The position numbers and the translations under genes were made by a program. The notes under the pieces were generated by a model. The model was not told where the DNA came from and did no database searches. It was given only the letters and a program-made list of their open reading frames with translations. DNA of 19,358 nucleotides from UBA10677 sp045654245 (GTDB lineage: Bacteria > Bacillota > Clostridia > Christensenellales > Pumilibacteraceae). The DNA is taken from positions 1 through 19,358 of the forward strand of contig JAZOMX010000037.1 in the NCBI GenBank assembly GCA_045654245.1, in the 5' to 3' direction. This document shows, piece after piece, positions 7,056-14,727 of this stretch; the stretch's first letter is position 1, and each line of letters starts with the position of its first letter.

Positions 7056-9262
7056 AGCAGGTCCTCCCCAGCCAAAAAGCGTTCTGCCTTCATATTTTGT
7101 CCGATTAAATCGGCAAGCAACGAATATCTCGTCGCTATATAGTCGTTGTCAACCATATACTTAACTCTATATTTCTCTCCGATAAGCACTACCGCTTTTT
7201 TCGCTCTCGTAATGGCGGTGTATAGTAGGTTTCTCGTCATCATCATAGGTCCGCCCGCCGTAATAGGAAGTACTACCGCATCAAATTCGCTACCCTGACT
7301 TTTATGCACCGTGATAGCGTACGCCAAAACTAATTGATTGAATATGTCTGAAGTGTAGATAGCCTCTCGTCCGTCCTCGAAAAGCACCGTCATATCCCCG
7401 CGCTCACGGTTAATCTCGACAATCGTTCCGATATCGCCGTTGAATACCCCCGAGCCCTCTTTGTAGGTATAACCCGCTTTTATTTTCCACTCAAGGTCAT
7501 AGTTGTTGACCACGTGCATAACTTTATCGCCCGGATAATAAGTATAGTCGTTATCGGTTATAAACTGCTTTCCGTCGGTTGAGTTAAGTTTTGCTTGCAA
7601 GGTTTTGTTTATTGCGATTGCTCCCGCTACGCCGTTCTTCATAGGGCAAAGAACTTGTACTTTGTGAGGCTCCGCGCCTACGAACTTTGCAACACGCTCT
7701 ACCATATCCACCGTTTTCGACGCAATAACTTCGCTATCGCTTGCCGAAACGTAGAAAAAGTCTTTATCCTTTCTCGTCAGGTCCGGCATTTCGCCTCTAT
7801 TGACTGCGTGCGCGTTTACTACGATTAGGCTTTCTTCCGCCTGACGATAAACGTGCGTTAGGTGGACGGCGTTAATCTCGCCTGACTTTATAATATCGGC
7901 TAATACGTTGCCTGCGCCAACGCTGGGGAGTTGGTCCTTGTCCCCAACGAGAACGAGCCTCGTCCCTTGCGGAATTTTCTTTAGCAACGCCTCGAACAAA
8001 AAGATATCGACCATTGAAAACTCGTCCACGATTACTACGTCACACTCAAGTTTTTCAAAGTTCGTTTCTTCTTGGTTTTTACCAAATCCGCACGCTCTAT
8101 GAATAGTTTTCGCCTCTCTACCCGTAGCCTCGCTCATACGCTTAGATGCTCTACCCGTAGGCGCCATAAGCAATACCGTTTTATTGATGTTTTCAAACAA
8201 CTCGATAATACACTTCGTAATCGTCGTTTTACCCGTTCCCGGGCCTCCCGTTATAAGCGAAACCCCGTTCGTCATAACGCTTTTGATTGCCTCGATTTGC
8301 GTTTCGTGTAAAGTTATGCCGTTAATTTTTTCATACTTAGCGATATCTTTGCTCGCCTCGTAAATAGTTCTATCCGCAGTCCCGTAAAGGCGAGAAAGTA
8401 ACACCGCGCTATTCTTTTCGCTACGATATACTCCCGGGATTGCAAGCAAGCGTTCTCCGTCCTTATCTATTGCCTTAATTCTGCGCTCGAATACCAAATT
8501 TTCGATAACGGTACTGATTTTTTCGTCCTTAACTCCCAAAAGTGCGGAAGTATCAGCAATCGTTTTGTCTAGTGGATAACAGGTGTTTCCAGCAAGGCGC
8601 ACCGTCTCTTTTAGCGTATAGATTACTCCCGCGCAAAGTCGAAAATCGCTCTCTTTTTCAACTCCGATATTGCTTGCGATTTTGTCCGCGGTAACGAAGC
8701 CTATGCCGTCCACGTCCTCGATTAAGCGATATGGATTAGCGTTTATTACGCCCACCGTTTCGTCGCCGTAAACTTTGTGAATTTTAAGCGCAGTTCCAAG
8801 TGGAATATCGTAACTTTGGAGCGTCATTATAATTTCTTGCGTCGCCTTAATCAGTTGATATCCTTTGCCGATTTCTTCAGCCTTTGCTCTGCTTATTCCT
8901 TTTATTGATGCAAGGCGCGCCGGGTTATATTCAAGCACGGCAAAAGTATCCTTTCCGAAAACGGAAACGATTTTATTCGCCGTTTGAGGTCCTACACCCT
9001 TTATTATTCCACTACCTAAATACCGAGTTATTCCGTCAAGTCCGCTTGGAAGCGCAACGGTACAACTTACCGCCTTAAACTGCGGTCCATACTTTTTGTG
9101 AACGGTATATTCGCCCTCGCAAATTACCGTTTGCCCCTCGATTACGGGTGGAAACACTCCCGTTACTACGACGGGTTCTCCCTTTAGGTCGATAATGGCG
9201 ATTGTAAATCCGTTCTCTTCGTTGCGAAAACGGATTTCTTCTATGTCGCCTCTTATTTTCAC
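7052..9262 (-). CDS. recD2: ATP-dependent DNA helicase RecD2 (SF1B)
   Basis: A 736-residue 5'-3' DNA helicase of the RecD2/YrrC type, found in bacteria lacking RecBCD and linked to DNA repair and replication-fork maintenance. The N-terminal OB-like and helix-hairpin-helix region covers about 1-300. Helicase motifs follow: Walker A GGPGTGKTT near 337, motif II VDEFSM near 410, motif III LVGDKDQLPSVGAG, then LAYAITVHKSQGSEFD and LLYTAITRAKK near the C-terminus. All motifs are intact. It starts with GTG overlapping the metK stop (GTGA, 9259-9262) and ends overlapping the PIN-like gene, so it is the middle gene of a coupled trio. Confidence 0.93.
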   Translation of the reverse strand: MKIRGDIEEIRFRNEENGFTIAIIDLKGEPVVVTGVFPPVIEGQTVICEGEYTVHKKYGPQFKAVSCTVALPSGLDGITRYLGSGIIKGVGPQTANKIVSVFGKDTFAVLEYNPARLASIKGISRAKAEEIGKGYQLIKATQEIIMTLQSYDIPLGTALKIHKVYGDETVGVINANPYRLIEDVDGIGFVTADKIASNIGVEKESDFRLCAGVIYTLKETVRLAGNTCYPLDKTIADTSALLGVKDEKISTVIENLVFERRIKAIDKDGERLLAIPGVYRSEKNSAVLLSRLYGTADRTIYEASKDIAKYEKINGITLHETQIEAIKSVMTNGVSLITGGPGTGKTTITKCIIELFENINKTVLLMAPTGRASKRMSEATGREAKTIHRACGFGKNQEETNFEKLECDVVIVDEFSMVDIFLFEALLKKIPQGTRLVLVGDKDQLPSVGAGNVLADIIKSGEINAVHLTHVYRQAEESLIVVNAHAVNRGEMPDLTRKDKDFFYVSASDSEVIASKTVDMVERVAKFVGAEPHKVQVLCPMKNGVAGAIAINKTLQAKLNSTDGKQFITDNDYTYYPGDKVMHVVNNYDLEWKIKAGYTYKEGSGVFNGDIGTIVEINRERGDMTVLFEDGREAIYTSDIFNQLVLAYAITVHKSQGSEFDAVVLPITAGGPMMMTRNLLYTAITRAKKAVVLIGEKYRVKYMVDNDYIATRYSLLADLIGQNMKAERFLAGEDLL

Positions 9263-10443
9263 TTATTTATAGCCTCGAGTAAAGCGTCAACTCTGTCCGT
9301 CTTTTCCCACGCTAGACCGCTCTTTCCAAAGTGACCGTAACTAGAAGTGGGGGTATAAACGGGTTTGCGGAGGTCTAACTGACTAATAATCGCTTGCGGA
9401 CGGAAGTCGAACACGCTCTTAATCGCCTTAACGATAGCCTCGTCCGAGTATTTTCCCGTGCCGAAAGTGTCAATACATAGCGAAACGGGCTCTGCTTTTC
9501 CTATTGCGTACGCAACTTGGAGTTGGCACTTATCCGCAATCCCAGACGCTACGATATTTTTGCAAACGTAACGAGCGTAATAGCAAGCCGAACGGTCAAC
9601 CTTCGTGGGGTCTTTGCCCGAGAACGCTCCACCACCGTGCGGACACATTCCACCGTAAGTATCTACTATAATCTTTCTGCCCGTAAGTCCACTATCGCCG
9701 TGCGGTCCGCCGATTACGAAATTGCCCGTAGGGTTAACCAAATATTTCGTGTCCGCAGTTAGTAACGACGCTGGAATTACCGTCTTGATTACCTTTTCCA
9801 AAATATCGGCGTAAATCGTTTTTTGCGATATTCCGTCGTCGTGCTGGGTAGAAACTACTACCGTATCAACGAAAACGGGATTTCCGTTCTCGTACGCAAC
9901 CGTTACTTGCGCTTTTCCGTCCGGACGGAGGTATGCAATCTCTCCGCTCTTTCTCGATTTTGCGAGTTGCTCGGTAAGACGGTGAGCAAGCGTAATAGGT
10001 AGAGGCATTAATTCCTCGGTTTCTTTGCAAGCGTAACCAAACATCATACCTTGGTCGCCCGCTCCAGTAGAAAACTCTGCGTCCTCTTCGCCCTCTTTCG
10101 CCTCGAGCGCCTTATCTACGCCTAACGCAATATCGGCAGACTGCTTGTCTATAAGCGTTTTTACCTCGCAAGTAGCGTAGTTAAATCCGTACTCGTCTTT
10201 AGTATAACCTATGTCTTTAATGGCGTCTCTAGCAATTTTTTCCACGTCGATATTAGCCGAAGTGGTAAATTCGCCCATTACTAAAACGAAATCGGTAGTA
10301 CAACAAACCTCACAAGCAACGCGACTAGATGCGTCTTGGCGTAAAACCTCGTCAAGTACGGCGTCGGAAATACGGTCGCAAACTTTGTCGGGATGTCCTT
10401 CGGTTACCGATTCGCTTGAAAACAATACTAAATTTTCGTTCAT
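9259..10443 (-). CDS. metK: S-adenosylmethionine synthetase
   Basis: Makes SAM from methionine and ATP. 394 residues with the start ATG at 10441-10443, which has AGAGGAAAA upstream. A longer reading to 10473 would begin at the foot of the leader terminator and is rejected. Signatures: SVTEGHPDKVCD at 12-23 (His17 and Lys20 are the ATP/phosphate ligands), GAGDQGMMFGYA near 127 and GGGAFSGKDPTKVDRS near 267. It is controlled by the SAM-I riboswitch in its leader, so it is expected to be off when SAM is plentiful. recD2 and the PIN-like gene lie downstream in the same transcript and would share that control. Confidence 0.96.
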   Translation of the reverse strand: MNENLVLFSSESVTEGHPDKVCDRISDAVLDEVLRQDASSRVACEVCCTTDFVLVMGEFTTSANIDVEKIARDAIKDIGYTKDEYGFNYATCEVKTLIDKQSADIALGVDKALEAKEGEEDAEFSTGAGDQGMMFGYACKETEELMPLPITLAHRLTEQLAKSRKSGEIAYLRPDGKAQVTVAYENGNPVFVDTVVVSTQHDDGISQKTIYADILEKVIKTVIPASLLTADTKYLVNPTGNFVIGGPHGDSGLTGRKIIVDTYGGMCPHGGGAFSGKDPTKVDRSACYYARYVCKNIVASGIADKCQLQVAYAIGKAEPVSLCIDTFGTGKYSDEAIVKAIKSVFDFRPQAIISQLDLRKPVYTPTSSYGHFGKSGLAWEKTDRVDALLEAINK

Positions 10444-10472
10444 TTGTTTTTTCCTCTTTGCATTAAATTCCA

Positions 10473-10502
10473 CAAAAAAAGCCCATCTTAAGACGGGCTT
10501 TT
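10473..10502 (-). terminator. Riboswitch-controlled intrinsic terminator in the metK leader
   Basis: On the minus strand AAGCCCGTCTT and AAGATGGGCTT pair over 11 bp with one G-U, followed by seven or more T. It lies between the riboswitch aptamer and metK. The 3' arm core AAGATGGG also occurs at the 3' edge of the aptamer, which can therefore pair with the same 5' arm and form an antiterminator. Confidence 0.9.
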
Positions 10503-10513
10503 GAACTAACTAA

Positions 10514-10607
10514 ATCTACCCATCTTCCAAGCATTAGCACCTTGTTTTTTTCTACAGGTTGCTGTGCAGTCATCAGGCTTGTCCCTCGTGCACTCTTTAT
10601 GGTAGAT
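10514..10607 (-). promoter_or_regulatory. SAM-I (S-box) riboswitch aptamer, P4 much reduced
   Basis: Read on the minus strand, the leader shows the S-box core: GAGGGAC, then GATGA, AGCAACC and AAGGTGCTAAT, ending with GGAAGATGGG. P2 is GTGCA/TGCAC enclosing the kink-turn. P3 is formed by CCTGT/ACA around an A-rich loop. P1 can form between ATCTACCAT and ATGGGTAGAT, although the predicted start near 10603 would trim its 5' strand. Compared with Bacillus S-boxes, the P4 hairpin between GGTGCTAA and the final GCTTGGAAGA is almost absent. Its position before metK and ahead of a terminator supports the call. Confidence 0.9.
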
Positions 10608-10609
10608 AT

Positions 10610-10638
10610 ATTATATACTATATCGCTGTATTTGTCAA
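10610..10638 (-). promoter_or_regulatory. Consensus SigA promoter of metK
   Basis: TTGACA (10633-10638), a 17-base spacer and TATAAT (10610-10615) on the minus strand, a perfect consensus. The predicted start near 10603 falls at the 5' edge of the SAM riboswitch. It lies just past the pfp stop (10655), so readthrough from pfp would also pass through the riboswitch terminator. Confidence 0.9.
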
Positions 10639-10654
10639 TAATTTTTAGCGTTTT

Positions 10655-11899
10655 CTATTTTCTTTTTATCGTCTCTCTCGGGAGCGCGCAACGAAGTATA
10701 AACTGATGCGGTATTCCGTTCTCGTAGCGGATATTTTGCTCGCCTTGAATTAGGGGCAAACAGTACTCGATTGCTTTGTCCGTTACGTCGTGTCCGTTCT
10801 CCGCTATCCACTCGCGGGGGAAATATTTTACGCGATTAGCAACTTCTCTAGCGTCAACGCTGTCAATTCTTACCGTATAAGGCTTGTTTGAAATACGGTT
10901 AAAGTACATCATTACGCCCGATTTTCCGTCCATCATAGTCTTTACTGCCGACGCGCCTATTCTCTCTGCCTCCGAAATATCACGCTTTGAACTTAGATGC
11001 GACGAACATCTCTGCATTACGTTAAGTTCAATCGAACGCACTTTACAGCCGATTTCTTTTGATACTACCTTCTCTAGCGTTTTAGCAACGCCCGAAAGAT
11101 ACTTATGTCCAAACACGTCCGTCTTTCCTGACTGCTCGCTATTAACCTCGCTCGGGTCAAGCGATATTCCCTCGGACACCGCTACTATTACTGCGTAATG
11201 CTTTTTAATCGCCTCTTTTACGTCGTCGATAAAGCGGGGTACGGAAAAGGGAATTTCGGGCAAGTATATAAGGTGAGGCGCGTTAATTCCGTTTGCGCGA
11301 AGAAGCGCCGTGGACGCCGTAAGCCAACCCGTATCTCTTCCCATAATTTCAACGATTGTTACCGATTCAACCGAATAAACGTTACTGTCACGCACGATTT
11401 CTTGCACAGTGGTCGCCACGTATTTCGCCGCAGAACCGAATCCGGGCGTATGGTCGGTTATAGGCAAGTCGTTGTCTATCGTTTTAGGAATTCCTAAAAC
11501 TTTAATTTTTATTCCATTTTCCTTGAAATACTCGTCAAGTTTAACTACCGTATCCATAGAATCGTTTCCACCTATATAGAAAAACGCCTCAATTCTATGA
11601 CGGTAAAGCGTATCAACGATTTTTTGGTAAACGCTCTCGTCCTTGCTTACCGGGGGCAATTTATACCTGCACGAACCGAGCACGGTTGACGGCGTTTGAC
11701 GAATAAGTTCGATTTCTTCGTCGTCTAGGATTACGTCGTTAAGCGATACCAAGTTATCGTTAATTAGTCCTTCGATTCCGTTTACAGAACCAAATACGTT
11801 CTCAATTTCATCATACTGCATCGCTTGACGGAAAACTCCTAGTAGCGACGAGTTAATAGCGCAAGTCGGACCGCCCGATTGCGCAACGGCAATATTCAT
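10655..11899 (-). CDS. pfp: 6-phosphofructokinase, PPi-dependent type
   Basis: Phosphorylates fructose-6-phosphate to fructose-1,6-bisphosphate in glycolysis. The 414 residues open with MNIAVAQSGGP. The phosphoryl-donor site is GGNDS near 107, with Asp in the position where ATP enzymes carry Gly, and PKTIDND near 136, where the Lys replaces the Gly of ATP enzymes. Both changes are known marks of pyrophosphate use. MGRDTGWLTA and the GFGSAAKY stretch are intact. ATG is preceded by AAAGGAG. It is divergent from proS. No separate terminator is visible before the metK promoter, so it may read into the metK leader. Confidence 0.88.
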   Translation of the reverse strand: MNIAVAQSGGPTCAINSSLLGVFRQAMQYDEIENVFGSVNGIEGLINDNLVSLNDVILDDEEIELIRQTPSTVLGSCRYKLPPVSKDESVYQKIVDTLYRHRIEAFFYIGGNDSMDTVVKLDEYFKENGIKIKVLGIPKTIDNDLPITDHTPGFGSAAKYVATTVQEIVRDSNVYSVESVTIVEIMGRDTGWLTASTALLRANGINAPHLIYLPEIPFSVPRFIDDVKEAIKKHYAVIVAVSEGISLDPSEVNSEQSGKTDVFGHKYLSGVAKTLEKVVSKEIGCKVRSIELNVMQRCSSHLSSKRDISEAERIGASAVKTMMDGKSGVMMYFNRISNKPYTVRIDSVDAREVANRVKYFPREWIAENGHDVTDKAIEYCLPLIQGEQNIRYENGIPHQFILRCALPRETIKRK

Positions 11900-11931
11900 A
11901 CTCTTTTTCTCCTTTGTTTGTCGTTATTTAA

Positions 11932-11960
11932 AGTATATCATAATTTTCGATAAAGGTCGA
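11932..11960 (-). promoter_or_regulatory. Probable promoter of pfp
   Basis: TATACT (11932-11937) is preceded by TCGACC (11955-11960) at a 17-base spacing on the minus strand. The -35 is weak and the -10 is good. It lies about 33 bp upstream of the pfp start codon. Confidence 0.6.
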
Positions 11961-12003
11961 GCGTTTTTACACTCTATAATATTTTCTTCTCTCCTTTTTT
12001 TGA

Positions 12004-12032
12004 TTGACTTTGCTCCCCTTTTTGAGTATAAT
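12004..12032 (+). promoter_or_regulatory. SigA promoter of proS, with a second overlapping -10
   Basis: TTGACT (12004-12009), 17 bases, then TATAAT (12027-12032). A second TATAAT lies at 12040-12045, because GTATAATATTT is directly repeated 13 bp apart. The leader to the proS start is only about 37 nt, leaving no room for a T-box. Confidence 0.8.
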
Positions 12033-12075
12033 ATTTGGGTATAATATTTTTAACTATATTTTGGGAGCAAAAATA

Positions 12076-13515
12076 ATGGCTAAAGAAAAGGAATTCGTAA
12101 AAGAAATTGCCGATATCGAAACTAATTTCGCACAATGGTATACCGACGTCGTACTTAAAACTCAACTCGTTGACTACGGTCCCGTTAAAGGAACTATGGT
12201 TATCCGTCCGTACGGCTACGCTATTTGGGAAAATATTCAACGCGAACTCGACGCACGCTTTAAGGCTACCGGTCACGAGAACGCTTACTTCCCTCTTTTT
12301 ATTCCCTACAGTTATCTTCTAAAAGAGGCTGAACACGTCGAGGGTTTTGCGCCCGAGGTTGCTCTCGTTACTCACGTAGGAAACGAGCCTCTCGCTGAAA
12401 AACTCGTCGTTCGTCCTACTTCGGAAACGATTATTTGCGAAATGTATGCTAAGTGGGTTCAATCCTACCGTGATTTGCCTATGCTCATTAATCAGTGGGC
12501 AAACGTAGTTCGTTGGGAAAAGACTACCCGTCCGTTCCTCCGCACTTCAGAGTTCTTATGGCAAGAAGGTCATACCTTGCACGCTACCGAAGAAGAAGCG
12601 CAAGAGGAAACTCTTAAAATGCTAGGCGTTTACGCTGAATTCGCTAAAAACGTGCTTGCCGTTCCCGTTCTAATCGGTCAAAAATCCGAAAAAGAAAAAT
12701 TCGCGGGCGCAAAAGCCACCTACTCTATGGAGGCTATGATGCAAGACGGAAAGAGTTTGCAAGCAGGTACTACTCACTTCTTCGGCACTAACTTCTCTTC
12801 TGCTTTCGACATTAAGTTCCTCGATAAAGACGGCACTCATAAAAATCCTTACCAAACTTCGTGGGGAGTTTCTACCCGTCTTATCGGCGCTCTCATTATG
12901 GCTCACGGCGACCAAAGAGGTCTTTGCTTACCGCCTTTCGTTGCTCCCGTTCAAGCCGTTATTATCCCCGTTGCTATGCATAAACCGGGCGTCCTAGACA
13001 AGGCGAACGAACTCTACGACGCACTCAAGAAAGCAGGCGTTAGAGTTAAACTCGACGACAGCGACGCAAGTCCCGGTTGGAAGTTCAACGAATACGAAAT
13101 GAAGGGTGTTCCCCTCCGTATCGAAATCGGACCGCGCGATATCGAAAACGGCGTTGTAACTTGCTCGAGAAGAGATAAGGTCGGCGAAAAGTTTACGCTT
13201 GCTCTCGACACCCTATCCACTTCTATTCCTGCTCTTATGCAAGAAATTCACGACAATATGTACGAAAAGGCGCTTGCCTTTATGAACTCGCACATAAAAG
13301 AAGTTCACTCCGTTGAAGAGATTAAGGATGCAGTTGACACCGGCAACTTTGCGCTCGGCATGTGGTGCGGTTGTCGTGAGTGCGAGGACAAACTCAAGGC
13401 AGAAATGCAAGTTACTACTCGCAATATGCCTTTCGACCAAACCCCGATTGGCGACAAGTGCGCTATTTGCGGTAAGCCTGCAACCAAGAAAATCTACTTC
13501 GGTAGAGCATACTAA
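12076..13515 (+). CDS. proS: Prolyl-tRNA synthetase, archaeal/eukaryote-type
   Basis: Charges tRNA-Pro. 479 residues from the ATG at 12076, preceded by GGGAG. A longer reading from 12004 would start inside the -35 box and is rejected. The catalytic core shows VRPTSETIICEMYAKW and the motif 2 arginine region FLRTSEFLWQEGHTLH. There is no inserted editing domain between motifs 2 and 3. The C-terminal zinc domain has CGCREC near 431 and CAIC near 461, and the protein ends in GRAY; a terminal tyrosine is typical of this class. It is a stand-alone gene with its own promoter and terminator, divergent from pfp. Confidence 0.95.
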   Translation: MAKEKEFVKEIADIETNFAQWYTDVVLKTQLVDYGPVKGTMVIRPYGYAIWENIQRELDARFKATGHENAYFPLFIPYSYLLKEAEHVEGFAPEVALVTHVGNEPLAEKLVVRPTSETIICEMYAKWVQSYRDLPMLINQWANVVRWEKTTRPFLRTSEFLWQEGHTLHATEEEAQEETLKMLGVYAEFAKNVLAVPVLIGQKSEKEKFAGAKATYSMEAMMQDGKSLQAGTTHFFGTNFSSAFDIKFLDKDGTHKNPYQTSWGVSTRLIGALIMAHGDQRGLCLPPFVAPVQAVIIPVAMHKPGVLDKANELYDALKKAGVRVKLDDSDASPGWKFNEYEMKGVPLRIEIGPRDIENGVVTCSRRDKVGEKFTLALDTLSTSIPALMQEIHDNMYEKALAFMNSHIKEVHSVEEIKDAVDTGNFALGMWCGCRECEDKLKAEMQVTTRNMPFDQTPIGDKCAICGKPATKKIYFGRAY

Positions 13516-13526
13516 TTTGTATAAAC

Positions 13527-13567
13527 AAATCACGTACGGTACGATTTTTTCCGTATGTGATTTTATT
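13527..13567 (+). terminator. Intrinsic terminator after proS
   Basis: AAATCACGTACGG (13527-13539) pairs with CCGTATGTGATTT (13551-13563) with one G-U, followed by a T-rich tract. It begins 11 bases after the proS stop. Its far edge overlaps the left target duplication of the MITE. Confidence 0.85.
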
Positions 13568-13572
13568 TCGTT
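13565..13572. repeat. Left 8-bp target-site duplication of the MITE
   Basis: ATTTCGTT directly abuts the left inverted repeat. The identical octamer is at 13748-13755, directly abutting the right inverted repeat. Confidence 0.88.
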
Positions 13573-13747
13573 GGCGATGTCACAATATATGGTTGATTAA
13601 CAATTTATTGCGATTTGATGAGAAAAACACGAGAAAGACGAGTGTTCTTGCGAGGGCGCATACCCTCCAAGGTCTGTAACCGAGCAAAACGCGAAGTATT
13701 TCGAAGTATTTTTCCATAAAAAATCAACCAGACGTTGTGACAGAGCC
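13573..13747. mobile_element. 175-bp MITE with ISL3-like ends
   Basis: The two ends are imperfect inverted repeats of about 26 bp. The right end, read inward, begins GGCTCTGTCACAACG and ends GGTTGATT. The left end begins GGCGATGTCACAA and also ends GGTTGATT; 21 of 26 positions agree. Perfect 8-bp direct repeats (ATTTCGTT) flank it, as expected for ISL3-family transposition, whose ends also begin GGCTCT. No transposase is encoded. A 45-codon minus-strand frame from 13717 (starting MEKYFEILR) runs into the left end and resembles nothing I know. Internal hairpins include GAGGG/CCCTC and AACAC/GTGTT. It separates the proS terminator from the next gene's ribosome binding site. Confidence 0.88.
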
Positions 13748-13755
13748 ATTTCGTT
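13748..13755. repeat. Right 8-bp target-site duplication of the MITE
   Basis: ATTTCGTT, identical to 13565-13572. It is followed immediately by AAGGAG, the ribosome binding site of the next gene. Confidence 0.88.
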
Positions 13756-13766
13756 AAGGAGCAACT

Positions 13767-14477
13767 ATGTTATTTTTCTATATTCGTCACGGCGACCCTA
13801 TCTACGAGCCCGACTCTCTTACTCCTCTAGGCGAAAAACAAGCGGAGGCGCTATCTAAACGCCTCGCCTCTTTTGGACTCGATAAAATTTACTGCTCGAC
13901 TTCTAACCGCGCGTTATTGACGGCAAAACCAACTTGCGAAAAACTTGGCGTTTCGCCCGTTCTTTGCGACTGGGCTCACGAAACGATTGCTTGGAATAAT
14001 TTTACCTATCTTGACGACGGACACAAGGGTTGGATGTTCGAACACCCTTCTCGTATGAAACTTTTTGCGCGCGAGGACGTACTTGCTCTCGGCGAAAAAT
14101 GGTACGAACACGAACTTTTCAAGGACTATAACTATAAAGCGGAACTAGAGCGCATCAAAAAAGCGTCGGACGAACTCTTCCTCTCGCTCGGCTACGAGCA
14201 TATCGGACGAGGAAGATATAAAGTCGTTCGCCATAACGACGAAAGAGTGGGCTTTTTTGCTCACCAAGGTTTTGGGCTAATCTTTTTAAGCCTTTTGCTC
14301 AATATCCCCTACTCCGAATTTTGTATGCGTTTCGACCTTTCTCACTCGTCGGTTACGGTAATTGAATTTGAAGAGGTTGACGGTCTTTGTATTCCTAGAA
14401 TTTGTTCGCTTTCCAACGATTCGCACCTTTATAAGGAAGGACTACCTACGCTTTACAACGAGCGTTTTAAGTTCTAA
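13767..14477 (+). CDS. Histidine phosphatase family protein
   Basis: A 236-residue member of the phosphoglycerate-mutase/acid-phosphatase superfamily. The phosphohistidine motif is RHG at residues 7-9. The second arginine is in TSNRALLTA near 50, and the later catalytic histidine is in FFAHQG near 167. The substrate is not predictable. AAGGAG lies 5 bases before the ATG. The MITE sits directly upstream. Without it, the gene would start about 25 bp after the proS terminator, so it was probably read by leakage from proS or by a promoter now displaced. No clear promoter is visible in the remaining gap. Confidence 0.85.
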   Translation: MLFFYIRHGDPIYEPDSLTPLGEKQAEALSKRLASFGLDKIYCSTSNRALLTAKPTCEKLGVSPVLCDWAHETIAWNNFTYLDDGHKGWMFEHPSRMKLFAREDVLALGEKWYEHELFKDYNYKAELERIKKASDELFLSLGYEHIGRGRYKVVRHNDERVGFFAHQGFGLIFLSLLLNIPYSEFCMRFDLSHSSVTVIEFEEVDGLCIPRICSLSNDSHLYKEGLPTLYNERFKF

Positions 14478-14564
14478 TAACGCCACGATAAGATTTACTC
14501 AAAATCTCCATATTTCGTAAAAGAAAATTTTTTCATATTTTTTTAAAAAATACCAAAAAAATGA

Positions 14565-14593
14565 TTGACAAATCAAAAATCATTTGCTATTAT
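14565..14593 (+). promoter_or_regulatory. SigA promoter of tRNA-Ala
   Basis: TTGACA (14565-14570), 17 bases, TATTAT (14588-14593). The precursor leader can form a short hairpin, GGCTGTT with AACAGTCC (14599-14618), just before the mature tRNA. The rest of the gap 14478-14564 is A/T-rich, with no gene or strong hairpin visible. Confidence 0.82.
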
Positions 14594-14622
14594 ATAGAGG
14601 CTGTTCACGGAACAGTCCGCGT

Positions 14623-14698
14623 GGGGGTTTAGCTCAGCTGGTAGAGCACCTGCCCTGCAAGCAGGGGGTCAGCGGTTCGATCCCGCTAACCTCCACCA
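14623..14698 (+). tRNA. tRNA-Ala (anticodon TGC), with C at position 33
   Basis: A full 76-nt cloverleaf. Acceptor GGGGGTT pairs with AACCTCC and includes the G3-U70 wobble, the main alanine identity element. The D arm is GCTC/GAGC with GG in the loop, the T arm is AGCGG/CCGCT with loop TTCGATC, and the encoded tail is ACCA. The anticodon stem is CCTGC/GCAGG with loop CCTGCAA, giving anticodon TGC at 14656-14658. Position 33 (14655) is C instead of the near-universal T. Confidence 0.93.
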
Positions 14699-14727
14699 CG
14701 TTTGCTTAATTCAAGCGCAGAAAATCG

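Noticed and set aside
12004..12075. Longer proS start
   Set aside because: It would place the start codon in the -35 box; GGGAG before the ATG at 12076 and the family N-terminus support the shorter form.
12033..12075. T-box leader for proS
   Set aside because: The leader is only about 37-45 nt, with no specifier loop or terminator.
13573..13747. 6S RNA or a riboswitch for the histidine-phosphatase gene
   Set aside because: The long closing stem is better explained as inverted repeats because exact 8-bp duplications abut both ends.
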